Shown: positions 1 through 11,562, counted from the first letter of the stretch. The stretch is DNA of 64,000 nt from Halomonas sp. QHL1 (GCF_001882345.1 NZ_MINL01000001.1:3295852-3359851); one strand, 5' to 3'. Program-made: numbers and translations. Notes: generated by a model from the sequence alone, not told the origin.

Positions 1-112
1 GCTAAGCCACTGTAAATTAACCAACTCAATAAAGGAGGGATTTATTATATATTCGTAATATTTTTTGATTATTGGTTTTAATTAATAACTACAAATTAAT
101 GGAGTACTTATT
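1..112 (+). promoter_or_regulatory. A/T-rich leader of the TRAP operon
   Basis: Non-coding, strongly A/T-rich stretch directly before the solute-binding protein gene. An AAGGAGGG tract near 33-40 has no start codon at a usable distance. The ribosome site actually serving the gene is GGAG at about 101-104, roughly nine bases before the ATG at 113. I see no clean -35/-10 pair; the promoter is presumably here or just outside the window. Confidence 0.35.
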
Positions 113-1087
113 ATGAAAATGACAAAAGTTGTAGCAGTCGTATTGCTTGGAGGCACCGTTGGAGGTGCTATCGCTGACGAAGGAAAAGAGAACTGGCCCG
201 AGAGTCTTTCTATTGCGACGGGTAGTCAAGGCGCCACTTATTATATTTATGGTTCAGGCTGGGGGAACCTTGTCGGTGAAGCAACCGGGTCGACATTTGG
301 TGCTGAAGTAACAGGCGGTCCGGTGCAGAACGTGACCCTTGTCCAAATGGGGGAAAGTGAGTTCGGCATGGTGACGACTGGCCCTGCCTTTCAAGCATGG
401 AATGGGGAAAGTGAGCTTGCGCCTGGCGTAGAGCATAAGGACATTCGCGCTGTTTTCCCGATGTATCAAACAGCTCTCCAAGTTATTTCGCTTGAGGGGT
501 CTGACATTGATTCAATTTCCGATCTGGATGGAAAGACAGTTGGTATTGGGCCTGCTGGTGGCACAGGCGATATGTATTTTCCCCAACTCTTCGAAAAGTT
601 GGATGTTGAAGTCGAAACTCGAAATGGTGGTGCTGCCGATCAAGCGAGCCAGGTTCAAGACGGCTTAATTGATGCCTTTGCATTTGCTTCGGGTATTCCC
701 GTGTCGGCTTTCAGCCAGCTTGAGGCTCAGGCAGACGTTAATATTTTCTCATTCTCCGAAGAGGAAATGAGTAAATTCCTTGATGACTACCCAGAGTTGA
801 GCCAGGGAACGATTCCTGCATCCGCATACACCAGCCTTGATGAAGACGTGCCGGCTATCTCATTGTGGAATTTTGCCATTACTCATAAGGATATGTCTGA
901 ATCCTTCGTCTATGAGGTTACTAAGACGGTAATGGAAAGCCAGGAGAGGATGTTACAAGTACACGGCTCGGCACGTGAAACGATACCCGAAAACGCTGAG
1001 CACAATTCCTTCATTCCGTGGCACCCAGGTGCGGTTCGTTGGTTCGAAGAGAACGGCTACGAGATTCCTGATGACCTACGTGGCTGA
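113..1087 (+). CDS. TAXI-family TRAP transporter solute-binding protein
   Basis: 324-residue periplasmic binding protein of the TAXI (TRAP-associated extracytoplasmic immunogenic) type. Residues 1-21 form a signal peptide (basic MKMTK start, hydrophobic core, GGAIA before DEGKENW). The mature part opens with SIATGSQGATYYIYGSGW, the TAXI ligand-lobe signature, and later has the GKTVGIGPAGGTGDMYF segment usual for the family. It should capture a small carboxylate-type solute and hand it to the fused permease encoded 86 bases downstream. A second in-frame ATG lies at 119, but 113 fits the GGAG site better. A hairpin between this gene and the permease gene would allow more binding protein than permease. 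The ligand cannot be read from sequence. Confidence 0.9.
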   Translation: MKMTKVVAVVLLGGTVGGAIADEGKENWPESLSIATGSQGATYYIYGSGWGNLVGEATGSTFGAEVTGGPVQNVTLVQMGESEFGMVTTGPAFQAWNGESELAPGVEHKDIRAVFPMYQTALQVISLEGSDIDSISDLDGKTVGIGPAGGTGDMYFPQLFEKLDVEVETRNGGAADQASQVQDGLIDAFAFASGIPVSAFSQLEAQADVNIFSFSEEEMSKFLDDYPELSQGTIPASAYTSLDEDVPAISLWNFAITHKDMSESFVYEVTKTVMESQERMLQVHGSARETIPENAEHNSFIPWHPGAVRWFEENGYEIPDDLRG

Positions 1088-1100
1088 TTATTAATTATTC

Positions 1101-1127
1101 AATGCGCCGACTAACAGTTGGCGCATT
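1101..1127 (+). terminator. intercistronic hairpin after the binding protein gene
   Basis: Inverted repeat of 12 positions with a three-base loop: AATGCGCCGACT (1101-1112), loop AAC, AGTTGGCGCATT (1116-1127), with one G:U pair. The following GTCTCTT is not a good U-tract, so it is better read as an RNA-stabilising or partial-termination element between the binding protein and permease genes than as a full terminator. Confidence 0.6.
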
Positions 1128-1173
1128 GTCTCTTCGAACTAGCGGGTAACTGTAACCTCCAAGGTGACCAGGA

Positions 1174-4685
<3,512 letters not shown>

Positions 4686-4743
4686 ATGGCCTTGATTGAG
4701 CAATGCTCCCCAGTCAGCTCCACGTTAACTCTCTAGGCATATT

Positions 4744-6201
4744 ATGAAACGGCTACAACGACATCCCATTCGACGTACTAAAATCGTTGCCACCCTGGGT
4801 CCGGCCAGTGACCGTGATGGGGTGCTCGAAGCAATGTTAAAAGCTGGCGTCGATGTTGTGCGCCTTAACTTCTCCCACGGCTCGGCGGAAGACCATCGCC
4901 TGCGATTGTTAAGGGTTAGAGAAATTGCAGATCGCCTTGGTCGGAGCGTCGCTGCCCTGGGCGATCTGCAGGGGCCGAAAATTCGAATTGCTCGTTTTGA
5001 AAAAGGGGCTGTGGAACTGACGGAAGGCCAAACTTTCGTGCTCGATATGGCAATGGAGGGCGACGCTGGCAATAACGAGCGAGTAGGTTGCGATTATGCG
5101 TCGCTAGTCGAGGATGTGGTCTCTGGCGACCGACTGCTGCTCGATGACGGGCGTTTAGTGCTTGATGTTACCCAGGTTGTAGAAAAGCAAATTCATACCA
5201 CTGTAGTAGTGGGTGGAAAGCTTTCCAACAATAAGGGCATTAATAAACAGGGCGGTGGGCTTTCGGCACCGGCACTGACGGAAAAGGATAAGGCAGATCT
5301 CAAACTAGCAGTAGAGATCGGCGTCGACTATTTAGCGGTTTCCTTTCCACGTAGTGCTGCCGACATGCAGGAAGCTCGTCTCCTGCTTGGTGAGGCTGGA
5401 GAGGAGATCGGTTTGGTCGCCAAGCTTGAGCGCGCTGAAGCCGTTGCCGACAACGCTAACCTGGACGGTATTATTGAGGCTAGTGAAGCAGTTATGGTGG
5501 CGCGTGGCGATCTAGGTGTGGAGATCGGCGATGCTCAACTAGTAGGCATCCAGAAGCGTATTATCAAACAGGCTCGTACGTTGAATCGCGCGGTGATCAC
5601 TGCTACGCAAATGATGGAATCGATGATTGAGTCGCCGCTACCCACACGCGCTGAAGTGTTCGATGTAGCCAACGCTGTACTCGATGGAACTGATGCCGTC
5701 ATGCTCTCTGCTGAAACCGCCGCCGGCGATTTCCCAGTAGAGACCATTGAAGCTATGAACCGTATCTGCCTTGGTGCCGAGCGTGAGCGCATCATCCAAG
5801 AATCGGGTCATCGTATCCATGAGGGCTTTAGTCAAATCGATGAGACGATAGCGTTATCCGCCATGTACGCGGCCAACCACCTGTCGAGAGTTGGCGCCAT
5901 CGCCTGCATGACGGCCTCGGGCTACACACCGCTGATCGCATCGCGCATCAGCTCAGGCTTACCGATTATTGGACTAGCTCATAGTCCCATTGCCCAGCGT
6001 CGTATGGCTCTTTATCGGGGCGTTGTCTCTATTCCTTTCAGCACTAGTGAAATGAGTGCCGAGGAACTCAACGATCAAGCCCTAGCGCTGCTGGTAGATA
6101 AGGGAGTCGCTGAGAAAGGCGATCGTGTGATCTTGACTCGTGGCGACGAGATGAATGCACACGGAGGCACGAATACCCTTAAAGTTTTGACTATCATATA
6201 G
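4744..6201 (+). CDS. pyk: pyruvate kinase
   Basis: 485-residue pyruvate kinase transferring phosphate from phosphoenolpyruvate to ADP. Motifs in order: [10 protein letters not shown] (N-terminal barrel strand), [18 protein letters not shown], the B-domain lid, [59 protein letters not shown], then a C-terminal regulatory-type domain ending in [17 protein letters not shown]. It lies 58 bases after enolase on the same strand, so PEP made by the enolase could be drawn straight to pyruvate. A similar pairing of a catabolic transporter with its own pyruvate kinase is known in tartrate/glycerate utilisation clusters (ttu genes). The ribosome site is weak. Confidence 0.95.
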   Translation: MKRLQRHPIRRTKIVATLGPASDRDGVLEAMLKAGVDVVRLNFSHGSAEDHRLRLLRVREIADRLGRSVAALGDLQGPKIRIARFEKGAVELTEGQTFVLDMAMEGDAGNNERVGCDYASLVEDVVSGDRLLLDDGRLVLDVTQVVEKQIHTTVVVGGKLSNNKGINKQGGGLSAPALTEKDKADLKLAVEIGVDYLAVSFPRSAADMQEARLLLGEAGEEIGLVAKLERAEAVADNANLDGIIEASEAVMVARGDLGVEIGDAQLVGIQKRIIKQARTLNRAVITATQMMESMIESPLPTRAEVFDVANAVLDGTDAVMLSAETAAGDFPVETIEAMNRICLGAERERIIQESGHRIHEGFSQIDETIALSAMYAANHLSRVGAIACMTASGYTPLIASRISSGLPIIGLAHSPIAQRRMALYRGVVSIPFSTSEMSAEELNDQALALLVDKGVAEKGDRVILTRGDEMNAHGGTNTLKVLTII

Positions 6202-6604
6202 CTGGCTATGAAGAGCAGAGAATGAGTAAAAGGGATTACAACATAACTGTTATGAATTGTACGCTATCTGTATGGTCATGGTTTTCCAAACGATAAAATA
6301 ATAATGGTCGGTTAACCATCGTCTGAAAGATAATTATAAGGCTGAGCACAGCGACGGTTTTGTCGTTAAGGCTTCACTCTATTACTAAATCGTGCATGTT
6401 ATATGTTTGAAGTTCTTCAGCCCTATCTGAAATTGATTGGTATTAAAGCTTGCTAAACAGGCTTATGTTGGCCCTCCGAAGCCGAGGGGCGCAGGTTCAA
6501 ATCCTGTCTTTCATACGGACTCAATCTGGCATTCTAAGGCTTCGGCTGAAACAACTTAACCGATCCAATATTATCAATTGATTACTTATTAGAACGGGAA
6601 CCTA
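6202..6604. other. intergenic stretch with a tRNA-like remnant
   Basis: About 400 bases without a convincing gene. The first half is A/T-rich with no clear terminator after pyk. The second half contains the tRNA-like 3' fragment listed separately. Composition and content change here, so this is the most plausible left border of the acquired region. Confidence 0.5.
6465..6516 (+). pseudogene. tRNA-like 3'-half remnant
   Basis: A good T-arm (GCAGG at 6491-6495, loop TTCAAAT, CCTGT at 6503-6507) is preceded by a stem CCCTC/GAGGG (6472-6476 with 6484-6488). That stem could be the long variable arm of a class II tRNA or a degraded anticodon arm around CCTCCGAA (Arg-CCG-like). No matching 5' acceptor strand or D-arm is visible upstream and no CCA follows, so it is not a functional tRNA. 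Such 3' halves are typical scars of integrative elements. It does not match the 3' end of the tRNA-fMet at 41 kb. Confidence 0.4.
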
Positions 6605-7258
6605 GTGAACATGCTATCCATCGAACTCTATTGGTCTTTTCGCAGCCCATACTCCTACCTCGTTCTGCCTCGTGTTCTATCGTTGACGAAACAGTTCTAC
6701 GTCAATGTCGATCTGCGGATCGTGCATCCTGCTGCCGTGCGCAACCCTGACTATTTCAAGGGAATGAACCGGCTGGCACGTCCTTATTTCTTCAAGGACA
6801 CGGCGCGGATGGCGGAATTCCTGGGAATACCGTTTCGTCGCCCGATTCCTGATCCAATCATTCAGGATCCAATTACATTAATGATCGCGGAGGAGCAACC
6901 GTATGTCTATCGGCTCGGCAGACTCGGAATCGCGGCAGTTCGCCGCGGTCGCGGCCTGGCATATTGCGACGAGGTTTCGCGCATGCTGTGGGACGGCACA
7001 GTCGATGGCTGGAGTACCGGTAACCATCTAGCTAAAGCAGCGCAACGTGCCGGGCTGTCGCACGATGAACTGGAGCGCAGCATTGCTGCCGATACGGCCT
7101 CGTTCGACGCTGAACTTGACGCGAACGACGACGCATTGCGTGCGGTCGGACACTGGGGCGTGCCGACGATTGTATTCAAAGGAGAACCGTTTTTCGGGCA
7201 GGACCGCTTCGACGTGCTGATGTGGCGCCTCCACCAGCATGGTTTATCGCCGCGATAA
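6605..7258 (+). CDS. 2-hydroxychromene-2-carboxylate isomerase-like (DsbA/kappa-GST fold) protein
   Basis: 217-residue thioredoxin-fold protein of the HCCA isomerase / kappa-class GST group. The N-terminus reads YWSFRSPYSYLVLPRV, matching the family's F-x-SPYSYL active-site region where Ser (not Cys-x-x-Cys) binds glutathione. The C-terminal GHWGVPTIVFKGEPFFGQDR is the cis-Pro segment plus the typical FxGQDR tail. Characterised members isomerise 2-hydroxychromene-2-carboxylate in naphthalene degradation, but stand-alone homologues without a nah cluster, as here, mostly have unknown substrates. The start used is GTG at 6605 behind CGGGA; ATG at 6611 is also possible. It is an isolated gene between the tRNA-like scar and pseudogenes. 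Confidence 0.75.
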   Translation: MNMLSIELYWSFRSPYSYLVLPRVLSLTKQFYVNVDLRIVHPAAVRNPDYFKGMNRLARPYFFKDTARMAEFLGIPFRRPIPDPIIQDPITLMIAEEQPYVYRLGRLGIAAVRRGRGLAYCDEVSRMLWDGTVDGWSTGNHLAKAAQRAGLSHDELERSIAADTASFDAELDANDDALRAVGHWGVPTIVFKGEPFFGQDRFDVLMWRLHQHGLSPR

Positions 7259-7285
7259 TGAACTGCGTTGCGAAAGTGAAGCGGG

Positions 7286-7470
7286 CCTTCTCTGATGCTC
7301 TACCTGTACCGAGTCAACCGACCGCACAGCGCCCTCGTAGCACGGATTCCTGGAAGCGAGGATTGCTGAAACCTTTCCCTTCAATAGGTAAACGTGCCGC
7401 ATCTCGCTATCCTTCGGATTGATGAGGGCCTCTACTTTGGTAATACCCGCTTACTAGAGGAAATGTTGTT
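7286..7470 (+). pseudogene. SulP-type transporter STAS-domain fragment
   Basis: One reading frame gives LYLYRVNRPHSALVARIPGS, then EDC, a stop (TGA), NLSLQ, a stop (TAG), then VNVPHLAILRIDEGLYFGNT and RLLEE. This matches the C-terminal STAS region of SulP anion transporters (RPH-x-A-x-V-x-R-x-PG followed by the R-x-D-x-x-LYFxN strand). The stops lie in frame, so the coding sequence is dead, and the membrane part is missing. A weak hairpin CGCAG/CTGCG followed by five T lies at 7520-7537. Confidence 0.7.
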
Positions 7471-7566
7471 TAGTTCGCTGCTGCTAATCCACCCTTACAC
7501 CCTAAATTCAAAAATTAATCGCAGCACCTGCGGTTTTTAGCGCTACTCAAGAAGGGGGTAACGTCG

Positions 7567-7773
7567 GCGCGACCAATTGCCGGGACAATAATTGCCCTTG
7601 CAGAAAGCCTAGGGTTGGGCGTGATTGCTGAAGGAGTAGAAACAGAAGATCAGCGCTTGGTACTCGCCAATCTGGGGTGAGGTATTTATCAAGGCTTTCT
7701 ATTTGGGCGCCCCTCGCCAGTGGATATTTTTACAGGCACTTTAAAAGGACAGTTAACCCACTCATTGGATTAG
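7567..7773 (+). pseudogene. EAL-domain (c-di-GMP phosphodiesterase) C-terminal fragment
   Basis: The frame reads IIALAESLGLGVIAEGVETE, then DQRLVLANLG, a TGA stop at 7678-7680, then GIYQGFLFGRPSPVDIF and a final TAG at 7771. This is the end of an EAL phosphodiesterase: the VIAEGVET strand and the YQGFLFGRP motif are diagnostic. Only about 65 residues remain and the internal stop replaces the residue normally before the last helix. No start or N-terminal domain is visible, so it is a decayed fragment. Confidence 0.75.
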
Positions 7774-7860
7774 TGCCTTGCTTTCGCGTCTATGCGGGGA
7801 AACGGCATTAGGTAGATGGCGTTTACTACTCCATCTACCATTAAACCTTAGAACCAATAA

Positions 7861-8469
7861 TTAGAAACACTCTGGATCAATCTGCAGCGTGAGTCGTCTT
7901 GGATCGCGGGGGGACAGGGCCATACGCCCGCCACGAGTATTGCGTAGCATTATGCTGGGTAGAACGCGCGTATGGCCGGTATAAACTTCTTCAATTTCTC
8001 TCAGATACTGCCTTAAGCGCGGCCAATGCCGGTTGGCACCAACATTCGGTCGACGTGTGCCCAATCCTTCAAAGGCGTCATCAAGGACATCTCTCAAGAA
8101 GTAGCGAAGCTCGATCTCAGAGATTTCATTGAGGCTTAGTTCAGAAAGCCTTTCAAGCATAATACCTATCAAAAAATTAGGACTTAAATCATCAACATCG
8201 GCCGCTTTAAGTAGAGCCTGAGCCAGACAGTTGGGATCTTCAGGGTGTTGAATATCCCCATATTCGCTGAAGTCTTTAGTATTTTTTGGGTTGGTAGCTA
8301 GCGCATTACTAACTTTAGCAACAGCCTCTTGGAAGGCATCTTTGGCTTTACTTTTCTCGACGCAGAGTTCTGTACCGAATACATCCATCCAGACTTCTTT
8401 CAACCGTGAAAGAGCATTCCAATAGGCTTGTGCTGCTCCTTTCCCTTTATCATCGAATGCAAAACTCAT
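7861..8469 (-). CDS. uncharacterised 202-residue protein
   Basis: I do not recognise this family. It begins with MSFAFDDKGKGAAQAYWNAL behind a GAGG site eight bases upstream and is a soluble, mixed-charge, mostly helical protein. The centre carries a Leu-rich stretch (LIGIMLERLSELSLNEISEI) and the C-terminal third is basic with YFLRDVLDDAFEG, then RHWPRLRQYLREIE and a final LQIDPECF. There is no signal peptide or membrane segment. Its neighbours are pseudogene fragments on both sides, so it may be cargo of the island. Base use is intact over its length, supporting a real gene. Confidence 0.6.
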   Translation of the reverse strand: MSFAFDDKGKGAAQAYWNALSRLKEVWMDVFGTELCVEKSKAKDAFQEAVAKVSNALATNPKNTKDFSEYGDIQHPEDPNCLAQALLKAADVDDLSPNFLIGIMLERLSELSLNEISEIELRYFLRDVLDDAFEGLGTRRPNVGANRHWPRLRQYLREIEEVYTGHTRVLPSIMLRNTRGGRMALSPRDPRRLTLQIDPECF

Positions 8470-8630
8470 AAATAACCTCTATAAATTAATAGCGTGTCGG
8501 TACGTTAATGCGGCAATGAGCAACTTTTGTTGCGCACTTGAAATGAACCGATTATTCCGGGGTGCGGTTTATTTGAGGCCGTAAACGATGGCCTTGCATC
8601 GCATGCTGTTAGTGTGCCTCAAACTTCTGT

Positions 8631-8777
8631 TTATTCTGCCATTGCCATTGCCATTGCCATTGCCATTGCCAGCGCATTATCTACTTCAATCCCAAGATAT
8701 CTTGCAGTGCTTTCCAGCTTCGTGTGGCTCAGGAGCCGTTTCACGGATTCCAAGTTGTTCGTGCAACGGCGTATCAA
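8631..8777 (-). pseudogene. tyrosine recombinase C-terminal remnant
   Basis: The minus-strand frame reads LIRRCTNNLESVKRLLSHTK followed by LESTARYLGIEVDNAL, the end of a phage-type integrase (the H-x-K-LEST-x-RYLGIEVD segment contains the catalytic Tyr). The conserved G of the LLGH box is S here. Upstream residues are not integrase-like and no catalytic Arg region is present. After the tail the frame runs into alternating Met-Ala from a hexanucleotide repeat. A dead fragment of an older mobile element. Confidence 0.7.
8637..8670. repeat. (TGCCAT)n hexanucleotide repeat
   Basis: Five exact tandem copies of TGCCAT from 8637 to 8666 plus a partial sixth (TGCC). On the minus strand, in the frame of the integrase remnant, it encodes alternating Ala and Met. 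It sits at the very 3' end of that pseudogene and looks like slippage expansion of a sequence no longer under selection. It could also be length-variable between isolates. Confidence 0.9.
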
Positions 8778-8790
8778 TCTACACATGTGG

Positions 8791-9303
8791 TCATGTGCAT
8801 GGTATTGCCTCCCGCCAAAACTGGATTGACGTGTCGGATACCACCCCCTGCTTGGTGCCGATCTCCATGACCGCTTGCTGAAAGGCGCGGGCAAGGTCTG
8901 GCTGATGGCACAAGACTAACGACCGAATGATACGTGAGATTCGTAAATGGTTATGGCCACCGGCTTTCAGCCAGATGTGTGTTGGCATCGCCAGGGTTGG
9001 TTGAGCGACGATGCCATTCTCTTCCCGAGTGAGGCCAAAAAAATCGAGCATAACCTCCAGCGAGCGCTGCTGGTGCTGGCGCATAACGTCGCTACCCTCA
9101 AAGGCTGTTTTGACAGTAGGCGTTAAAAGGGGCGCAAAGCCGTTAAACCGTCCTGCCTCAGGGATAGGGAACAGCCACTGAATGTAGTCGTGGGTATGCT
9201 CTAGCCAGAAAGGCGAGAGTGCCCAGATCTCTTCAAGTAGACGCCCTTTATGATCGTGGCCTTCCCCACGATAAAACACGATTAAGCGCGCATTATTGTC
9301 CAT
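8791..9303 (-). CDS. opioid growth factor receptor (OGFr) domain protein
   Basis: 170-residue soluble protein matching the OGFr conserved region. The sequence has FYRGEGHDHKGRLLEEIWAL, then W-x-E-HTHDYIQWLFPIPE, RFNGFAPLLT and a closing helical segment with RISRIIRSLVLC. The family was named from vertebrates, but bacterial stand-alone members exist and their molecular role is unknown. The ATG overlaps the stop of the upstream cyclotransferase-like gene in a TAATG arrangement, so the two are translationally coupled. It is the last gene of a minus-strand set that starts with the WYL and DUF2201-type genes. Confidence 0.85.
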   Translation of the reverse strand: MDNNARLIVFYRGEGHDHKGRLLEEIWALSPFWLEHTHDYIQWLFPIPEAGRFNGFAPLLTPTVKTAFEGSDVMRQHQQRSLEVMLDFFGLTREENGIVAQPTLAMPTHIWLKAGGHNHLRISRIIRSLVLCHQPDLARAFQQAVMEIGTKQGVVSDTSIQFWREAIPCT

Positions 9304-9818
9304 TATACCCCCCGCACTAATGGTTCAGCGTGTCCATGCAACGCCATTTCGAGCGCGTGGCGTTCGGCATCGTGATCGTGGTGGGCCTCAATGCGTTCCA
9401 GCGCACGAATATAGTAGGCGGGTAATCCATGTTCACGTGCACCGGCCAGCACATGGTGCTTGTACCATGTATATGGACGAAGCCCTAGGGCGGTGACGTT
9501 GCCCACATACGCCTGCACCTCAAACTGACGGTCACTGGCAAGGTCCGTGACCATCAGCCAGGTTTCGTTGTAGGCCACCCCAAGCCCCTCGTAACGATCG
9601 AGGGTGGGCTTATGATGAGAAGCAACCTCCCAAATAACCCCATATACCGCGGACTGCTCTGAGGCGGGCACAATATCGCACTTGCCCGAGCCGTCCCCAC
9701 TACGCTGATGAAACGCTAACCGATACGCAGGTAGCAGGGCGGTAGTCACAAAGCGTGCCGGAATCCGTGCGGCTAAGCGCTGCGTTGACATATTGGATCC
9801 ATAGGCAAAGCAGAGCAT
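9303..9818 (-). CDS. gamma-glutamylcyclotransferase-like (GGCT/AIG2 fold) protein
   Basis: 171-residue protein with the GGCT-fold signature at its start (MLCFAYGSNMS: the YGSN loop that binds the gamma-glutamyl group). It continues with AVYGVIWEV, LDRYEGLGVAYNE and the VQAYVGN strand. The E of DRYEG corresponds to the catalytic Glu region. Such enzymes release 5-oxoproline from gamma-glutamyl compounds, though many bacterial AIG2-like proteins have unknown substrates. The start has a strong AAGGAGA site. It overlaps the OGFr-domain gene by one base; that coupling hints at a shared, unknown pathway. Confidence 0.8.
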   Translation of the reverse strand: MLCFAYGSNMSTQRLAARIPARFVTTALLPAYRLAFHQRSGDGSGKCDIVPASEQSAVYGVIWEVASHHKPTLDRYEGLGVAYNETWLMVTDLASDRQFEVQAYVGNVTALGLRPYTWYKHHVLAGAREHGLPAYYIRALERIEAHHDHDAERHALEMALHGHAEPLVRGV

Positions 9819-9859
9819 GGCGTTCTCCTTAACGTGACGTGGTTATTAACAGCCCGTGT

Positions 9860-10894
9860 TTAGTGCATATCGCAGGTGTCCGGGGTGTCCTGGTAATGTG
9901 CCAGTACCTGGGCCGCATTTGCCTTTAGGGTCTCTCGCCACGCACTTGGTGCAAGCACTTTGACATTGGTGCTCATGCCCATCAGCCACCAGAGGGTTTG
10001 CTGATCATCGGGCACCTGGGCGGTCAGGCGATACCACTGGCTGCCCGGCAGGGCTTCAATCGTTTGTTGCTCTGACAGCGGTGTTTCTTGCAATAACCAA
10101 GCGACCGGGCGTGCGATCTCTGCCTCTAACACCACATTGTCTGGACCTTGGCGATAGCCAAACGCACCGCTTTGGATATAGCGATCAATATCGAAATCGT
10201 CACGGGCTTGCCAAGCGCGCTGGCTGAACGCCGCGTGTTTTACCCGGTGCAGCGCGAACTGGCGTAGATCCTCAAACCCATCGACGTGCGCCAGTAAATA
10301 AGTAGCGCTATGGCGGCTTACAATCCCCTGGGGATGAAGCGTTAACGGCTTTTCTGTTTCAGAGGTGCGTGATAAATACATCACGTCGATTGCTTTTTGT
10401 TCCAGCAATGCCTCAGCGACCGTCTGCCAGATAGCTTCATCTAGCTCGGCGGGAATTAACGCTTTGCCATTAGGAATCGCGCGCACGCAGCGGGCCCATT
10501 TACTCAGGCCGTTAGACGCCATGCCGTCTAGTAACTGCCGTGCATCGTTAAAGTGGGGCGTTAACTGACCCACCACCACCGGGGGGAGCAGTCCTTTAAG
10601 GTACTCCTCGGCAAGCACCAGCGTTAACGCACTCGGCACGTCCAGTGCCGGTAAGTGGCACTGGAACGCACGATCAAAATACCAACGGTAAGGTTTTTGG
10701 CTATCGTCGCAGCCAATCGGAAATTGCGTTGAGAGTTTTTGACCTAAATCACGCTGTAACGACCGCGTATCAATATGAAAACCGCGTTCCGCGAGTTTCT
10801 CTTTTAGCACCGGGGTAGAAATGCGCCCTGGGGAGCGAGGAATGAGCTGCAGTAGCGTCAAATAGCGAAAAAGCGTATCGCGCGCATCGGACAT
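9860..10894 (-). CDS. WYL-domain transcriptional regulator
   Basis: 344-residue regulator. Residues ~5-70 form a winged helix-turn-helix (LLQLIPRSPGRISTPVLKEK followed by RSLQRDLGQKL), and residues ~165-235 the WYL domain (IDVMYLSRTSE, LHPQGIVSRHSATYLLAHVD). A C-terminal extension domain of the usual WYL type (WCX) follows. WYL proteins bind DNA and sense ligands, often nucleotides or nucleic acids, and frequently control defence loci (CapW/BrxR-type). Here it lies between the DUF2201-N gene (41 bases upstream) and the cyclotransferase-like gene, so it probably autoregulates this small cluster. Confidence 0.85.
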   Translation of the reverse strand: MSDARDTLFRYLTLLQLIPRSPGRISTPVLKEKLAERGFHIDTRSLQRDLGQKLSTQFPIGCDDSQKPYRWYFDRAFQCHLPALDVPSALTLVLAEEYLKGLLPPVVVGQLTPHFNDARQLLDGMASNGLSKWARCVRAIPNGKALIPAELDEAIWQTVAEALLEQKAIDVMYLSRTSETEKPLTLHPQGIVSRHSATYLLAHVDGFEDLRQFALHRVKHAAFSQRAWQARDDFDIDRYIQSGAFGYRQGPDNVVLEAEIARPVAWLLQETPLSEQQTIEALPGSQWYRLTAQVPDDQQTLWWLMGMSTNVKVLAPSAWRETLKANAAQVLAHYQDTPDTCDMH

Positions 10895-10935
10895 AGTGAC
10901 GCCACCCCGAGGATTAATGATGAAAACGAAAGAGT

Positions 10936-11562
10936 CTACCGTGACTCACAAAACTTAGCGACTCTCTCGGGCAGTGTATCCGTCTCCCGAGCGAGCAAAT
11001 GAGCACGGTGACGCCATAGCGTCACGGTGCTCTGTTCAGGTGTCGTATTAGGCAGATGCGCCCAGAGCGCGGCAGGGTGTATGTCGGCCGTTTTCTCTAA
11101 AGATGTATTGGGGTGTCCTTCAAGCCATCGATATACCTTCCGCGCGCTTCGCCCAACGCAGACGGGAAACAGCAACGCATCAAACGGGAGCGTGATACCC
11201 AGCTCAAGCAACAGTGCGTTCACCTCATGATCACAGGCGAGGTGCCAGCGGTGGTGGTTAGCGACCAGCGGCGCCGTTAAGTGGCCCGCGACACAGTGCC
11301 AGAGTAAGTGCGCCTGTAAAAAACGGCGTGATTCATCGGAAAGGGAAGCGCTGTATCGCGGACAGAAATAGAGATGTCGCCCATCGGTACTCGCGGAATC
11401 AAATGACGGCGCCACGACCGGCGTTAGGGTCAAAAACTGGCTTAAAAAATTCATGACAGGGAGCGTGTTAGCCCAAGTGTCGCGATCCGCTTGCCACTTG
11501 GCAAGCTCCCTCTCTTGCTGGGAAGTCACCGAAGCGGTTAATGAGCACGTCTGTATATCCAT
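10936..11562 (-). CDS. DUF2201 N-terminal-type putative metallopeptidase, active site degenerate
   Basis: 208-residue protein resembling the N-terminal metallopeptidase-like domain that precedes VWA modules in DUF2201 proteins: HLYFCPRYSASLSDESRRF, QAHLLWHCVAGH and WHLACDHEVNALLLELGI. In active relatives the helix reads H-E-x-x-H-x-x-x-GH. Here the Glu is Leu (HLLWHCVAGH), so the metal ligands are kept but the catalytic base is missing. No VWA domain follows. The start has a GGGGAAG/AGGAT site. It lies in the order PcfJ-like, DUF2201-N, WYL, which I infer to be one module. A non-catalytic binding role is more likely than proteolysis. Confidence 0.6.
   Translation of the reverse strand: MDIQTCSLTASVTSQQERELAKWQADRDTWANTLPVMNFLSQFLTLTPVVAPSFDSASTDGRHLYFCPRYSASLSDESRRFLQAHLLWHCVAGHLTAPLVANHHRWHLACDHEVNALLLELGITLPFDALLFPVCVGRSARKVYRWLEGHPNTSLEKTADIHPAALWAHLPNTTPEQSTVTLWRHRAHLLARETDTLPERVAKFCESR

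Noticed and set aside
6465..6516. Left attachment site (attL) matching the tRNA-fMet integrase
   Set aside because: The T-arm and flanks differ from the tRNA-fMet 3' end beyond the generally conserved TTCAAAT loop, so it cannot be the duplicated half of that tRNA.
6605..7258. DsbA-type oxidoreductase
   Set aside because: There is no Cys-x-x-Cys motif or signal peptide; the SPYSYL serine and the FxGQDR tail match the isomerase/kappa-GST group.
8637..8670. Tandem repeat as a CRISPR-like array
   Set aside because: Units are six bases with no spacers; it is a simple hexanucleotide repeat. No CRISPR array or cas gene was seen anywhere in the window.
8631..8894. Full minus-strand frame of 87 codons as a gene
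   Set aside because: Only the last ~48 codons resemble a known protein (integrase tail), followed by a Met-Ala repeat; the N-terminal part overlaps the OGFr-domain gene.
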